A stretch of 24,426 bases of DNA from PZPK01 sp041590075 (GTDB lineage Bacteria > Pseudomonadota > Gammaproteobacteria > Pseudomonadales > Oleiphilaceae), in the NCBI GenBank assembly GCA_041590075.1, contig JBFHUL010000052.1:1-24426 (forward strand), in the 5' to 3' direction. Below, piece after piece: positions 14,545 through 23,516 of the stretch; within the stretch, counting starts at the first letter, position 1, and each line of letters begins with the position of its first letter. The notes beneath the pieces were generated by a model. That model ran no database searches and had not been told where the DNA came from. It saw nothing but the letters and a program-made list of their open reading frames with translations. Both the position numbers and the translations under genes were made by a program.

Positions 14545-17139
14545 ATGTCCAAAGGACTCACCGACCCCCGCCCCATAGAGCAATACCTGTTAACACTGGC
14601 ACTATTGGTGATCAGTGCTCTACTGGTATACAGCCAGGCAGCCAAGCGCCTGGATTTACTCGTCTACGATACGTTTATCAATCTCAATACAGCCCCTATC
14701 GATGAACAAACCATCATTGTTTCCATTGATGAAAAAAGTCTGAACGGGATCGGACAATGGCCCTGGCGGCGTGCGGTGCATGCGCAATTACTGGATAAGT
14801 TAACTGAATACAATGCTGCTCTGGTCGCCTTCGATGTGTTGTTTTCCGAGCGCGACACCGAGTATCCGGAAGACGATGCGGCCCTGGCAAACGCTATTCG
14901 CGATAACGGCAATGTGCTGCTCCCACTGCATATTCATCCTCTGAGTTACGGCAATACTTTGTCTGAAATTTTGCCGCTTCCGGAGCTGGTCAATGCTGCT
15001 AAAGCCCTAGGGCATGTGCATGTCGAGCTGGACGAAGATGGCCTAGCGCGCGGCCTGTATCTTAACTCTGGAGTAGGCGATGATCACTGGCCCAGCCTGT
15101 CGATGGCCATGGCGATGGAGATCAATCCGCTAACCCGTTACCTGAAGCCTACACATAGCCCCCATGCCGCGCCTTATGTTTCGGTCAACACTGAATACCG
15201 CATGATTCCGTTCGCGGGACCGGGTGGCACCTACCCCTCCTACAGCTATCTGGATGTTATGCTCGACCGCGTTCCCGCCGAGGTTTTTCGTGACAAAACC
15301 GTACTGATCGGCGCGACCGCATCGGGGTTGGGCGACGTCATCCCCACACCCGTTTCGAGATTGAATCGCCCCATGTCGGGGGTTGAACTGCACGCCAACG
15401 CCTTCGCGGCCATCATGAATAACACGGTTATCAAGCCTGTGGCTGAGTTGTGGAGTTACCTGCTGACCTTTGCCTTTATTATGCTCCCCATACTGCTTTT
15501 CCCCCGCCTGAAGCCCACTCACGTGATGCCATCGGCGGTGTTATTGGTGGCGCTCGTCGCATTGTTTTCCTATCTGCTGCTCGTCTACGACCGCAATTGG
15601 TTCGCGCCCGTGAACAGCATTATCGGCATACTGCTGGCCTACCCCTTGTGGAGTTGGCAGCGCATGCGCCATCTCAATAGCTTCCTCAGCCAGGAGCTTG
15701 AGCGTTTAACCGAGGAACCCGACTTGAGTTTCCGACGAATCGATCAACATTCCGTCGAACGGATTTTTCTCTCGCTGACCTCGCTCCTGCAAGCTAACTG
15801 CTACTTGCTCATCAAGAACAACCACCCCCTGCACAGTTTTGAAAAGGAAAACCTCGACCCGGTTAAGCTGAATGAGTTCGGCGAGTGGTACCACGACAAA
15901 AACGCCAGCTGGATCAAACTCCAGGTCGATGACGATCTTTATAAAATCGGGCTCGGCTGGCACTCCGATGCCACACTGAGACATGTAAGAGAGTACCTCG
16001 ACAAGCTCGATCTGGCGCAACAGTCGCAACAAAAGCCAAAGCGATTTTACGAGCAAATGGCTAACCGGATTGCCCAGGTACGCGATGCCATCTCCGCGAT
16101 GCAGGATATGCGTATCTTCATATCAAAAGGTTTTGAAGAAATTCCCGGCGCCGTCGTGGTCTGTGACCCGATAGGCATGATCGTATATAGCAATACACGC
16201 GCAGCCACTTGGCTCAACCTGCAGTCGGGCACTTCAGAACGCGCCGTACAGGATCTGTTTCACGAAAGTCCGGACGCCGAACGCTTAAAAACAGGTATTC
16301 AGCGCACCCTGCTGTTTGGGGAAGCGATGGATCTGGAAATCCAGTTAAGCGAGCGGGATATTCTGGTGCACCTCCTCCCTTTCGTGGTCGATGAACACAG
16401 CGATGCCGGTTTGATGATGACCATGTCGGACATCAGCAAGATTCGACAACAACAACGCGAAAAGAACCAGCTGATCGATTTTCTGTCACACGATGTACGC
16501 TCACCGCTGGTCTCCCAACTGGCTATGCTGGATGGCATCCGACAAAGCCGTATAACCTGGGGCAGCACGGTATTGGAGGACCTGGCCCGCTATGCGCGTC
16601 GCAGTCTCAACCTCTCCGAACAGTTTTTGCAGATCACACGTGCCGAGCAGAGTGACGGTAACGATTTTTACGAGTTCGACTTGTTGAGCGCGCTCGATAA
16701 CAGCGTCGACGCTCTGGACCAACAGGCCAACGCGAAACAGATCACCTTGCAAAATCAGGTGGAAGACAGCGCCTGGTTAACAGGCAATGCAGAACTGGTG
16801 GAGCGTGCGATCACCAATGTACTGGGTAACGCCATCAAGTACAGCCCGGCCAATACCGTGATCCAGCTTAGCCTCAGTCGCCATAAGGATCGGGTTGCCC
16901 TGCATATCAAAGACCAGGGAATGGGCATTGACCAAGAAGAAATACCCCATATTTTCAAGCGCTTTCGACGGCAGCGCCACAGCGAGGTGAGTGGTGAAAA
17001 AGGCGCCGGCTTGGGTCTTAACTTCGTGAAGGTTGTAATGGAGAAGCATGGTGGCCAGATACACGTAACCAGCACCCTTGGACAGGGATCAACCTTTACC
17101 CTAGAATTCCCGGCAGAGGAAGACAATCAATCCGAATAG
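14545..17139 (+). CDS. CHASE2-PAS sensor histidine kinase
   Basis: An 864-residue membrane kinase. A first membrane helix (about 13-30) leads into a periplasmic CHASE2 domain (about 35-295: I-V-S-I-D-E-K-S-L, W-P-W-R-R, V-A-F-D-V-L-F-S-E, G-V-E-L-H-A-N-A). Three more helices follow at about 303-319, 328-348 and 353-372. A linker of about 150 residues precedes a PAS-like domain (about 525-630, I-P-G-A-V-V-V-C-D). The phospho-acceptor is His649 in F-L-S-H-D-V-R-S-P. The ATPase domain has Asn762 in N-V-L-G-N-A-I-K-Y-S, D-Q-G-M-G-I-D, and G-A-G-L-G-L. The start at 14545 follows AAGGA very closely. CHASE2 ligands are generally unknown. It probably phosphorylates the regulator encoded at 12110. Confidence 0.93.
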   Translation: MSKGLTDPRPIEQYLLTLALLVISALLVYSQAAKRLDLLVYDTFINLNTAPIDEQTIIVSIDEKSLNGIGQWPWRRAVHAQLLDKLTEYNAALVAFDVLFSERDTEYPEDDAALANAIRDNGNVLLPLHIHPLSYGNTLSEILPLPELVNAAKALGHVHVELDEDGLARGLYLNSGVGDDHWPSLSMAMAMEINPLTRYLKPTHSPHAAPYVSVNTEYRMIPFAGPGGTYPSYSYLDVMLDRVPAEVFRDKTVLIGATASGLGDVIPTPVSRLNRPMSGVELHANAFAAIMNNTVIKPVAELWSYLLTFAFIMLPILLFPRLKPTHVMPSAVLLVALVALFSYLLLVYDRNWFAPVNSIIGILLAYPLWSWQRMRHLNSFLSQELERLTEEPDLSFRRIDQHSVERIFLSLTSLLQANCYLLIKNNHPLHSFEKENLDPVKLNEFGEWYHDKNASWIKLQVDDDLYKIGLGWHSDATLRHVREYLDKLDLAQQSQQKPKRFYEQMANRIAQVRDAISAMQDMRIFISKGFEEIPGAVVVCDPIGMIVYSNTRAATWLNLQSGTSERAVQDLFHESPDAERLKTGIQRTLLFGEAMDLEIQLSERDILVHLLPFVVDEHSDAGLMMTMSDISKIRQQQREKNQLIDFLSHDVRSPLVSQLAMLDGIRQSRITWGSTVLEDLARYARRSLNLSEQFLQITRAEQSDGNDFYEFDLLSALDNSVDALDQQANAKQITLQNQVEDSAWLTGNAELVERAITNVLGNAIKYSPANTVIQLSLSRHKDRVALHIKDQGMGIDQEEIPHIFKRFRRQRHSEVSGEKGAGLGLNFVKVVMEKHGGQIHVTSTLGQGSTFTLEFPAEEDNQSE

Positions 17140-17151
17140 CAAGGAAGACAC

Positions 17152-17598
17152 ATGCTACGCAACATCACCTTAATCGCCTCTTATCTCGCATTTGCCTGCA
17201 TACTAAGCGGCTGTGCAGGTTCGCGCCCTGCCCACCTCGGTACCCTCAACAGCACGCTAACCCCATGCCCCGACAAGCCTAACTGCGTGAGTAGCCTGGC
17301 CGAAAAAGACGAACCACACTATATTGCTCCGCTTGAGGCCGCCAACCAAAAGGCAGTGCGCACCAAACTCGTCAAACTGCTTAAAGATAACCCACAGGCG
17401 CAGCTCCAAGTGAGCTCACCCACCTACCTGTATGCCGAATTTACCAGCGAGTGGCTGGGCTTTGTCGATGATGTGGAATTCTTGTTTTCACAACAGAACG
17501 GCCTGGTACATGTGCGCTCGGCATCACGACTGGGTTATGCGGACTTCGGCGTTAACCGTGACCGCATTGAACAATTGCGTGACCAACTAAATCAATAA
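17152..17598 (+). CDS. DUF1499 lipoprotein
   Basis: A 148-residue lipoprotein. The start at 17152 has AAGGA (17141-17145) six bases upstream. The lipobox L-S-G-C places the lipidated Cys at residue 21. The mature part matches DUF1499 along its length: C-P-D-K-P-N-C-V-S-S (Cys39 and Cys45, possibly a disulphide), E-W-L-G-F-V-D-D-V-E-F-L-F, and H-V-R-S-A-S-R-L-G-Y-A-D-F-G-V-N-R-D-R-I-E. The molecular function of the family is unknown. The gene begins 12 bases after the kinase stop, so it is almost certainly in the same transcript and may act in the same envelope response. Confidence 0.92.
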   Translation: MLRNITLIASYLAFACILSGCAGSRPAHLGTLNSTLTPCPDKPNCVSSLAEKDEPHYIAPLEAANQKAVRTKLVKLLKDNPQAQLQVSSPTYLYAEFTSEWLGFVDDVEFLFSQQNGLVHVRSASRLGYADFGVNRDRIEQLRDQLNQ

Positions 17599-17624
17599 CT
17601 TTATCTTCCTGGGAGTGGCTGGCA

Positions 17625-18497
17625 ATGCGCGAACACGCCTTGTTTATCGGCCTCGGCGTGATGGGATTTCACATGGCCGGGCACCTGTCAAAATGCATAC
17701 CCACTGCGGTGTACAATCGCACCCCCGGTAAAGCCAAGGACTGGCTTGCTGCTTTCAGTGGTCAAGAGCTCGATTCCCTTCAGCACCTTCCTGCAAACGT
17801 AAAGTTCATTTTCACCTGTATCGGTAACGATCGAGACCTCGAAGAGGTTTACCTGGGCAATGATGGCCTTATCGAATGCAGCCGGGCCGGTACCGTGTTC
17901 GTCGATCATACGACAGCCTCTGCGGAAATGGCCCGTAAAATTGGCAAGGCCGCCAGCGCGCGTAACATGGGTTTTATCGATGCACCGGTATCGGGTGGTG
18001 AGCAAGGTGCGATCAAGGGGCAATTAACCATTATGTGTGGCGGCTCTGAACACCACTTCCAGGCAGTGCGCCCTCTTCTCGACAGTTACGCACGCGCAGT
18101 TACCTTACTGGGTAATCAAGGCGCCGGACAACTCACAAAAATGTGTAATCAACTGGCGGTGGCCGGCGTGGTGCAAGGTCTCGCTGAAGCCATTCACTTT
18201 GGGGAACAGGCCGGGCTCGATTGCCGGCAAATGATAGACGTTATCTCCAAAGGTGCCGCACAGTCCTGGCAAATGGAAAATCGTTCCGAAACCATGCTTC
18301 GTGGCGAATACGAGCACGGTTTCGCGGTAGACTGGATGCGAAAAGATCTGGCCATCTGCCTCGATGAAGCGCGCCGTAATGGAGCTAAGCTGCCCATAGG
18401 TGCGCTGGTAGACCAGTTCTATGCCGATATACAAGCCATGGGAGGCAATCGTTGGGATACATCGAGCCTGTTGGAGCGGCTCAGGAAAAAAAGCTAA
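17625..18497 (+). CDS. NAD(P)-dependent beta-hydroxyacid dehydrogenase
   Basis: A 290-residue enzyme of the 3-hydroxyisobutyrate dehydrogenase / tartronate semialdehyde reductase family. The Rossmann motif G-L-G-V-M-G (residues 9-14) opens the chain. The substrate-binding motif D-A-P-V-S-G-G-E-Q-G-A-I-K-G and the catalytic Lys172 in G-Q-L-T-K-M-C-N-Q are intact. The exact substrate cannot be told from sequence; the family reduces or oxidises short 3-hydroxyacids. The residue after the second Rossmann strand (Y-N-R-T) suggests NADP use, since Asn-Arg-Thr is common in NADPH-preferring members. It is 26 bases after the DUF1499 gene, last in the run, and convergent with topA. A metabolic link to the kinase system is not evident. 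Confidence 0.92.
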   Translation: MREHALFIGLGVMGFHMAGHLSKCIPTAVYNRTPGKAKDWLAAFSGQELDSLQHLPANVKFIFTCIGNDRDLEEVYLGNDGLIECSRAGTVFVDHTTASAEMARKIGKAASARNMGFIDAPVSGGEQGAIKGQLTIMCGGSEHHFQAVRPLLDSYARAVTLLGNQGAGQLTKMCNQLAVAGVVQGLAEAIHFGEQAGLDCRQMIDVISKGAAQSWQMENRSETMLRGEYEHGFAVDWMRKDLAICLDEARRNGAKLPIGALVDQFYADIQAMGGNRWDTSSLLERLRKKS

Positions 18498-18503
18498 TGC
18501 TCT

Positions 18504-18526
18504 GGTCGGACGCCTGGCGTCCGACC
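18504..18526. terminator. Convergent-gene hairpin between dehydrogenase and topA
   Basis: GGTCGGACGC (18504-18513), loop CTG and GCGTCCGACC (18517-18526) form a perfect 10-base stem. On the minus strand seven T residues follow after 11 bases (18487-18493); on the plus strand six T residues follow after about 13 bases. It probably serves both genes, although the T tracts sit farther away than usual. Confidence 0.65.
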
Positions 18527-18531
18527 CCGCC

Positions 18532-21207
18532 TCAGCTCGCTTTTTTCTTGGCCGTCGATTTCTTGGTTGTTTTCTTTTTGGCTGGCGGCTTACTGACTTG
18601 CCACTTACCATCGACATAATAAGCCGACCAACCCGTAGCCTTACCTTTTTCTTCCGTCATGACATATTGCTCTTTGGTCTTGCGACTGTAACGAACAATC
18701 GTGGGATTACCCTTATCGTCTTCCTCCGGCGCGTCAAACAAAAACGCGTACTTGGGGTCTATCTCATCACGATGGGGCAATAGCTCTTTTACCAACGGGG
18801 CACGCGTTTCACGATTCTTGGGAAACTTGCTGGCCGCGAGAAATAAGCCCGCGGCACCATCTCTGAGAATATAGGTGTCATCCACCTTCTCGCATTCCAG
18901 CTCTGGCATGGGCACAGGGTCCATTTTGGGTGGAGCTGGCTCGCCGTTTTTCAGTAATTTACGGGTATTACTGCATGCATCATTGGTACAGCCAAAGTAC
19001 TTGCCAAAGCGCCCGGTTTTAAGCTGCATCTCTGACTGGCACTTATCGCATTCCAGAGTGGGCCCGTCGTAACCCTTTATTTTGAACTGACCCTGCTCGA
19101 TTTCGTATCCGGCACAATCTGGATTATTACCACACACATGCAATTTACGCTGTTCATCGATGAGGTAGCTTTCCATCGCTGTGGAACACAATTTACAACG
19201 ATGTTTCTTGCGTAACAGCTTAGATTCACCCTCTTCATCATCGGCACTCGCAACTTCATCGCCCGGGACCAGATTAATGGTTGTCTTACAGCGCTCTTTC
19301 GGTGGCAAAGCGTACCCCGAACAACCGAGGAAGACGCCGGTACTGGCGGTACGAATTTGCATATTCCGGCCACAAGTCGGGCAAGGTATGCCGGTCTCGG
19401 TGGGCGCGTTAGTGCGCATGCCATCGTTGGCAGCTTCGGCTTTATCCAACTGCACCACGAATCCGTTATAGAAGGTGTTCAGCACGTCTTTCCAGTTTTT
19501 CTGGCCGGTCGCAATCTCATCAAGCTGCTCTTCCATCTGAGCCGTAAAACCATAATCCATCAGATCGTTGAAGGACTCGACTAGGCGATCGGTAACGATA
19601 TCGCCCATCTTCTCTGCATAGAAGCGCCGATTCTCCAGGCGCACATATCCACGCTCCTGAATCGTGGATATGATGGCTGCGTACGTAGAGGGGCGGCCGA
19701 TACCCCTTTTTTCCAGTTCTTTTACCAACGCAGCCTCACTGTAGCGCGGTGCAGGCTTGGTGAAATGTTGTTTCGGATCGAGCTTCAGTAAGTCCAGCGT
19801 ATCGCCCACCTTGAAGTCAGGCAGAATCAGATCCTCATCTTTCTTGCTATTCGTGGGCATGACCTTCAAGAAGCCATCAAACTTTACCACGCGGCCACGC
19901 GTCCGCAATTGAAACTCACCGGCGCTGACTTCAACTGATGAACTCAGGAATTCGGCATCAGTCATCTGGCACGCTACAAAGTTGCGCCAGATCAGGTCGT
20001 AAAGGCGTTCTGCATCTTTCTCGAGATTGCGAATATCGGCGGACTTTACCCGCACATCAGAGGGTCTGATCGCCTCGTGTGCTTCCTGCGCGCCTTCTTT
20101 ACTACTGTAGCGTCTTGGTGCATCCGGCACGTAACGTTCACCGAACTTTTCACCGATATAAGTACGACAGTTTTCAACCGCCTCGGCGCTGAGATTGGTC
20201 GAATCTGTACGCATATAGGTGATATAACCGGCCTCATAAAGACGCTGCGCCAGCATCATGGTTTTCTTAACACTAAAGCCCATGCGCGTGCTGGCGGCCT
20301 GCTGGAGCGTGGAGGTAATAAAGGGGGCATTGGGCTTGGAGCGCGTAGGTTTGTCTTCGCGCTTACTGACGGCAAACGACTGCTGTTTCAATTCATCCAG
20401 AAGCGTGCTGGTTTCGGTTTCACTAACCGGGCGAAACGTGCTGCCCTGATAGCGACTTACCTGAAAACGTGCCTGTTCATTCTGCGATCGCTTCAAGTCA
20501 GCGAAAGCCTCCCAGTACTCCTCTGGCACAAAGGCGCGTATTTCACGCTCTCGCTCTACAATCAAGCGTACCGCCACCGATTGCACGCGACCAGCCGACA
20601 GCCCCCGGGCGATTTTTGCCCAAAGCAAGGGGGAGACCATAAAGCCCACAACACGATCGAGAAAACGACGCGCCTGTTGCGCATTTACGCGTGACTGATC
20701 GAGCGTATCAGGGGACTTGAAGGCTTCCTGAATGGCTTTCTTGGTAATTTCGTTAAACACGACGCGACGATAACGCGAGTCGTCGCCACCAATTGCCTCT
20801 TTAAGGTGCCAGGCAATCGCCTCCCCTTCTCTATCCAAATCCGTTGCGAGATAGATTTGATCAGCATTCTTGGCGAGCTTCTTCAACTCACTGACCACTT
20901 TTTCCTTACCGGGGAGTACTTCGTATTTGGCCTGCCAATCGTTTTCGGGGTCCACCCCCATTCGTGCAATCAACTGCTGCTTAGACTTGCGTTTCTTGTA
21001 TTCCGCTTTTTCTTCTGGACTCATCTTGCGCGTCTGGGCCGCCTGCTTAGCACGCTCCGCTGGCGTGCTTGCGCTCGAACCGGACCCGGAAGTGGGAAGA
21101 TCACGAATATGGCCCACGCTGGATTTAACGATAAAATCCGAACCCAGATATTTGTTAATCGTCTTGGCTTTGGCTGGTGACTCAACAATAACGAGGGACT
21201 TACCCAT
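18532..21207 (-). CDS. topA: DNA topoisomerase I
   Basis: An 891-residue type IA topoisomerase, which relaxes negative supercoils by cutting one strand through a tyrosine link. The TOPRIM domain has V-I-V-E-S-P-A-K-A with Glu9 and D-L-D-R-E-G-E with Asp123, Asp125 and Glu127. The catalytic tyrosine is Tyr331 in T-Y-M-R-T-D-S-T-N-L. All are shifted by 12 from E. coli numbering because of an insert rich in Ser, Lys and Glu at about residues 40-75. The C-terminus has three cysteine zinc-ribbon motifs (C-P-T-C-G, C-K-L-C-S, C-D-K-C-Q, each with a second pair) and a Lys-rich tail, which is typical. The start at 21207 (complement) has GGAG five bases upstream. Confidence 0.98.
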   Translation of the reverse strand: MGKSLVIVESPAKAKTINKYLGSDFIVKSSVGHIRDLPTSGSGSSASTPAERAKQAAQTRKMSPEEKAEYKKRKSKQQLIARMGVDPENDWQAKYEVLPGKEKVVSELKKLAKNADQIYLATDLDREGEAIAWHLKEAIGGDDSRYRRVVFNEITKKAIQEAFKSPDTLDQSRVNAQQARRFLDRVVGFMVSPLLWAKIARGLSAGRVQSVAVRLIVEREREIRAFVPEEYWEAFADLKRSQNEQARFQVSRYQGSTFRPVSETETSTLLDELKQQSFAVSKREDKPTRSKPNAPFITSTLQQAASTRMGFSVKKTMMLAQRLYEAGYITYMRTDSTNLSAEAVENCRTYIGEKFGERYVPDAPRRYSSKEGAQEAHEAIRPSDVRVKSADIRNLEKDAERLYDLIWRNFVACQMTDAEFLSSSVEVSAGEFQLRTRGRVVKFDGFLKVMPTNSKKDEDLILPDFKVGDTLDLLKLDPKQHFTKPAPRYSEAALVKELEKRGIGRPSTYAAIISTIQERGYVRLENRRFYAEKMGDIVTDRLVESFNDLMDYGFTAQMEEQLDEIATGQKNWKDVLNTFYNGFVVQLDKAEAANDGMRTNAPTETGIPCPTCGRNMQIRTASTGVFLGCSGYALPPKERCKTTINLVPGDEVASADDEEGESKLLRKKHRCKLCSTAMESYLIDEQRKLHVCGNNPDCAGYEIEQGQFKIKGYDGPTLECDKCQSEMQLKTGRFGKYFGCTNDACSNTRKLLKNGEPAPPKMDPVPMPELECEKVDDTYILRDGAAGLFLAASKFPKNRETRAPLVKELLPHRDEIDPKYAFLFDAPEEDDKGNPTIVRYSRKTKEQYVMTEEKGKATGWSAYYVDGKWQVSKPPAKKKTTKKSTAKKKAS

Positions 21208-21299
21208 GTGACTCCACTTCTATAAGTTCTTGGATACAGCACTTTGAGAAGCCCGAATAGGCTGCCTTGCGGCCGGGACGATGCTGATTACAGGCGACA

Positions 21300-21328
21300 T
21301 ATATATTGATTTGTAGACGAGGGGTCAA
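21300..21328 (-). promoter_or_regulatory. topA promoter, sigma-70 type
   Basis: On the complement, TTGACC (21323-21328) and TATATA (21300-21305) are 17 bases apart. This predicts a start near 21293 and a leader of about 85 bases before the topA ATG. The boxes are close to consensus. Confidence 0.75.
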
Positions 21329-21495
21329 GTGATTGCAACGCTTTTTCTCAATCAGACTGCGCGCTTACACCCGGTAATTCCACAATATTCGCAAAATAAG
21401 ATCGACGCCCAGCAACTTTGCTACACTCAATCTAATGCCTGGGAGAACGGCCTTAAACCTATTCTCCGCCGGCCCTATTCCGAGTAAACGCTACT
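21329..21495. other. Leader region of the coiled-coil gene
   Basis: The rest of the divergent spacer. GGAGAA (21442-21447) and TTCTCC (21462-21467) form a 6-base inverted repeat about 30 bases before the start codon at 21496. I see no convincing promoter for that gene. Confidence 0.3.
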
Positions 21496-22257
21496 ATGTC
21501 TATCTATATCTTTGCCGGCATTGTCGTACTTATCCTTGCCTCTCTGATAATCAGTGCCATCTCCTACTCCAGACAGCAGGCTTATAAAGAAAGAAAGAAA
21601 AAACTGTTTTCTTTAAAGACTCGTACCGATGAAATCCTAAATTACCAACGGTTGCTGCTTCATATTGATCAGGATTTCACGATTATTCTTTATTTACAAA
21701 AACAACTATTACAACTGATTCGTGCCGCCAGAAACATCGCCCCAGAAGATGCCCAGCTCAAGGCGCTGCACATCAGCCACGAACACCACCTCGCCAAATA
21801 TTCCGCCGGAAAGCGCGACAACCCCGTGGAATGCGTGGTCGCCAGTGACAGCGAGCTCAGCAACGTTCAAATGCAATTGCTTCACATTTCAAAACATCTC
21901 GATGTGTGCCGCAATCGCGGTACCTTAGACAGCCAAACACATGAAAACATGCTTGCGCACATTCAAAAACTCAAACTCGACCTCGATGTTAACAGCCACA
22001 TGCATCAGGCACAGGTGTGCGGCACGCAGGGCGATATGGTTCTTTATCAACTGCACCTCAAACAGGCGCGGGACGCGCTATCCAAAACCAAGCTTGATGT
22101 GCCAAACAAAACCGACCGCATCAAACAACTGAGCGACATGCTCAATCATGCGAAGCGCACCAATAGGGTATATGCAAGCGCCGACTCTGCGCCTCTCGGC
22201 GAAACCCCAAGCATCACTCCTGCACCGTCAGCCGGCGAAGAACCGCAGACTCCCTGA
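21496..22257 (+). CDS. Membrane-anchored, coiled-coil-like protein of unknown function
   Basis: A 253-residue protein. Residues 1-22 are one membrane segment (Y-I-F-A-G-I-V-V-L-I-L-A-S-L-I-I-S-A-I), followed by a basic stretch Y-K-E-R-K-K-K-L, so the long remainder is probably cytoplasmic. Residues about 40-215 are strongly helical with Leu heptads and many Gln, His and Lys residues, as in a coiled coil; the C-terminal 30 residues are Pro/Ser/Thr-rich and probably disordered. I do not recognise the family. The start at ATG 21496 has no clear ribosome site. In Pseudomonas relatives a small unrelated protein often lies beside topA (family knowledge), but this sequence does not match any that I can name. 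It ends at a shared terminator with fadA. Confidence 0.75.
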   Translation: MSIYIFAGIVVLILASLIISAISYSRQQAYKERKKKLFSLKTRTDEILNYQRLLLHIDQDFTIILYLQKQLLQLIRAARNIAPEDAQLKALHISHEHHLAKYSAGKRDNPVECVVASDSELSNVQMQLLHISKHLDVCRNRGTLDSQTHENMLAHIQKLKLDLDVNSHMHQAQVCGTQGDMVLYQLHLKQARDALSKTKLDVPNKTDRIKQLSDMLNHAKRTNRVYASADSAPLGETPSITPAPSAGEEPQTP

Positions 22258-22268
22258 ACAACTCGCAA

Positions 22269-22298
22269 AAAAAAACCGCGCGAATGCGCGGTTTTTTT
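22269..22298. terminator. Bidirectional intrinsic terminator
   Basis: AAAAAAACCGCGC (22269-22281), loop GAAT and GCGCGGTTTTTTT (22286-22298) form a perfect hairpin with a T tract on each strand. It ends the coiled-coil gene on the plus strand and fadA on the minus strand. Confidence 0.93.
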
Positions 22299-22309
22299 GT
22301 GGTATGCGC

Positions 22310-23485
22310 TTAGAGGCGCTCCCACACAGTCGAGATACCCTGACCCAGACCGATACACATGGTAGATACCCCATACTTGCCTTCGTTCTCTTCAAGAACA
22401 TTAAGCAGCGTGGTGGAAATACGCGCACCGGAACAGCCCAGAGGGTGACCCAGAGCGATGGCTCCGCCCTTCAGGTTCACTTTCTCGTCAGCTACGTCAA
22501 GCAGCTTGAGGTCTTTCATCACGGGCAAAGACTGTCCAGCAAAGGCTTCGTTGAGCTCCCAAAAATCGATATCTTCGACTTTCAAGCCTGCGCGCTTCAG
22601 CGCTTTCTTGGTCGCAGGAACAGGACCGTAACCCATGATCGCGGGATCACAACCGGCGACTGCCATCGATACGATACGTGCGCGAGGCTTCAAGCCTAAG
22701 GCTTCTGCTTTTTCGGCAGACATCAGCAGCATGGCTGCGGCGCCGTCCGTCAACTGCGAAGACGTACCGGCTGTCACCGTACCGCCTTTCGGGTTAAAAG
22801 CAGGACGCAGCTTGGACAAGGACTCAACCGTGGTCTCTGGACGAATCGTTTCATCATCTTCGATCAGCTTTTTGAAGCCATTGTCGTCGTGACCTTCAAT
22901 CGGCACGATTTCGTTCTTGAACTTGCCTTCTACCGTCGCTTTATGAGCCAAGCGGTGCGAGCGCGCACCAAACTCATCTTGCATTTCACGGGTAATACCG
23001 TGCATTTTTGCCAGCATTTCAGCCGTGAGGCCCATCATGTTGGACGCTTTTGCCGAGTACTTGCTCGCCGCAGGGTTGTGGTCAAAACCCTCCGTCATGG
23101 GCACGTGACCCATGTGCTCAACGCCGCCCACGATGAAGACATCACCGTTACCGGTCTGGATCGCCTGCGCAGCGGTATGGATAGCCGTCATCGCGGAGCC
23201 GCACAAACGGTTAACTGTTTGGGCAGAAGACGTGTGAGGTAGGCGCGTAAGCAATGCGATTTGACGCGCAACGTTAAAGCCTTGCTCTTTGGTCTGATTG
23301 ACACAACCCCAGATGACGTCTTCAACGTCATTGGCGTTCACACCAGGGTTACGCTCAAAAAGCGCTTCGATCAGCGCCGCCGATAGAGTTTCAGCACGCA
23401 CATTGCGGAAACAGCCGTTTTTAGCGCGACCCATCGGGGTACGCACTGCATCGACGACGACGACATCTTTTGGATTAAGACTCAT
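22310..23485 (-). CDS. fadA: 3-ketoacyl-CoA thiolase, beta subunit of the FadBA complex
   Basis: A 391-residue thiolase of the usual length. The nucleophile is Cys95 in N-R-L-C-G-S-A-M; the other catalytic blocks are N-E-A-F-A-G-Q, G-G-A-I-A-L-G-H-P-L-G-C-S-G-A-R and the C-terminal C-I-G-L-G-Q-G-I. It cleaves 3-ketoacyl-CoA with CoA to give acetyl-CoA in beta-oxidation, in complex with FadB. The start at 23485 (complement) has GGAG eight bases upstream. The gene begins 31 bases after the fadB stop, in the standard fadB-fadA order, and ends at the hairpin at 22269-22298. Confidence 0.98.
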   Translation of the reverse strand: MSLNPKDVVVVDAVRTPMGRAKNGCFRNVRAETLSAALIEALFERNPGVNANDVEDVIWGCVNQTKEQGFNVARQIALLTRLPHTSSAQTVNRLCGSAMTAIHTAAQAIQTGNGDVFIVGGVEHMGHVPMTEGFDHNPAASKYSAKASNMMGLTAEMLAKMHGITREMQDEFGARSHRLAHKATVEGKFKNEIVPIEGHDDNGFKKLIEDDETIRPETTVESLSKLRPAFNPKGGTVTAGTSSQLTDGAAAMLLMSAEKAEALGLKPRARIVSMAVAGCDPAIMGYGPVPATKKALKRAGLKVEDIDFWELNEAFAGQSLPVMKDLKLLDVADEKVNLKGGAIALGHPLGCSGARISTTLLNVLEENEGKYGVSTMCIGLGQGISTVWERL

Positions 23486-23516
23486 AGATATTCTCCGTTC
23501 GAATCTGTTTCAGCAA

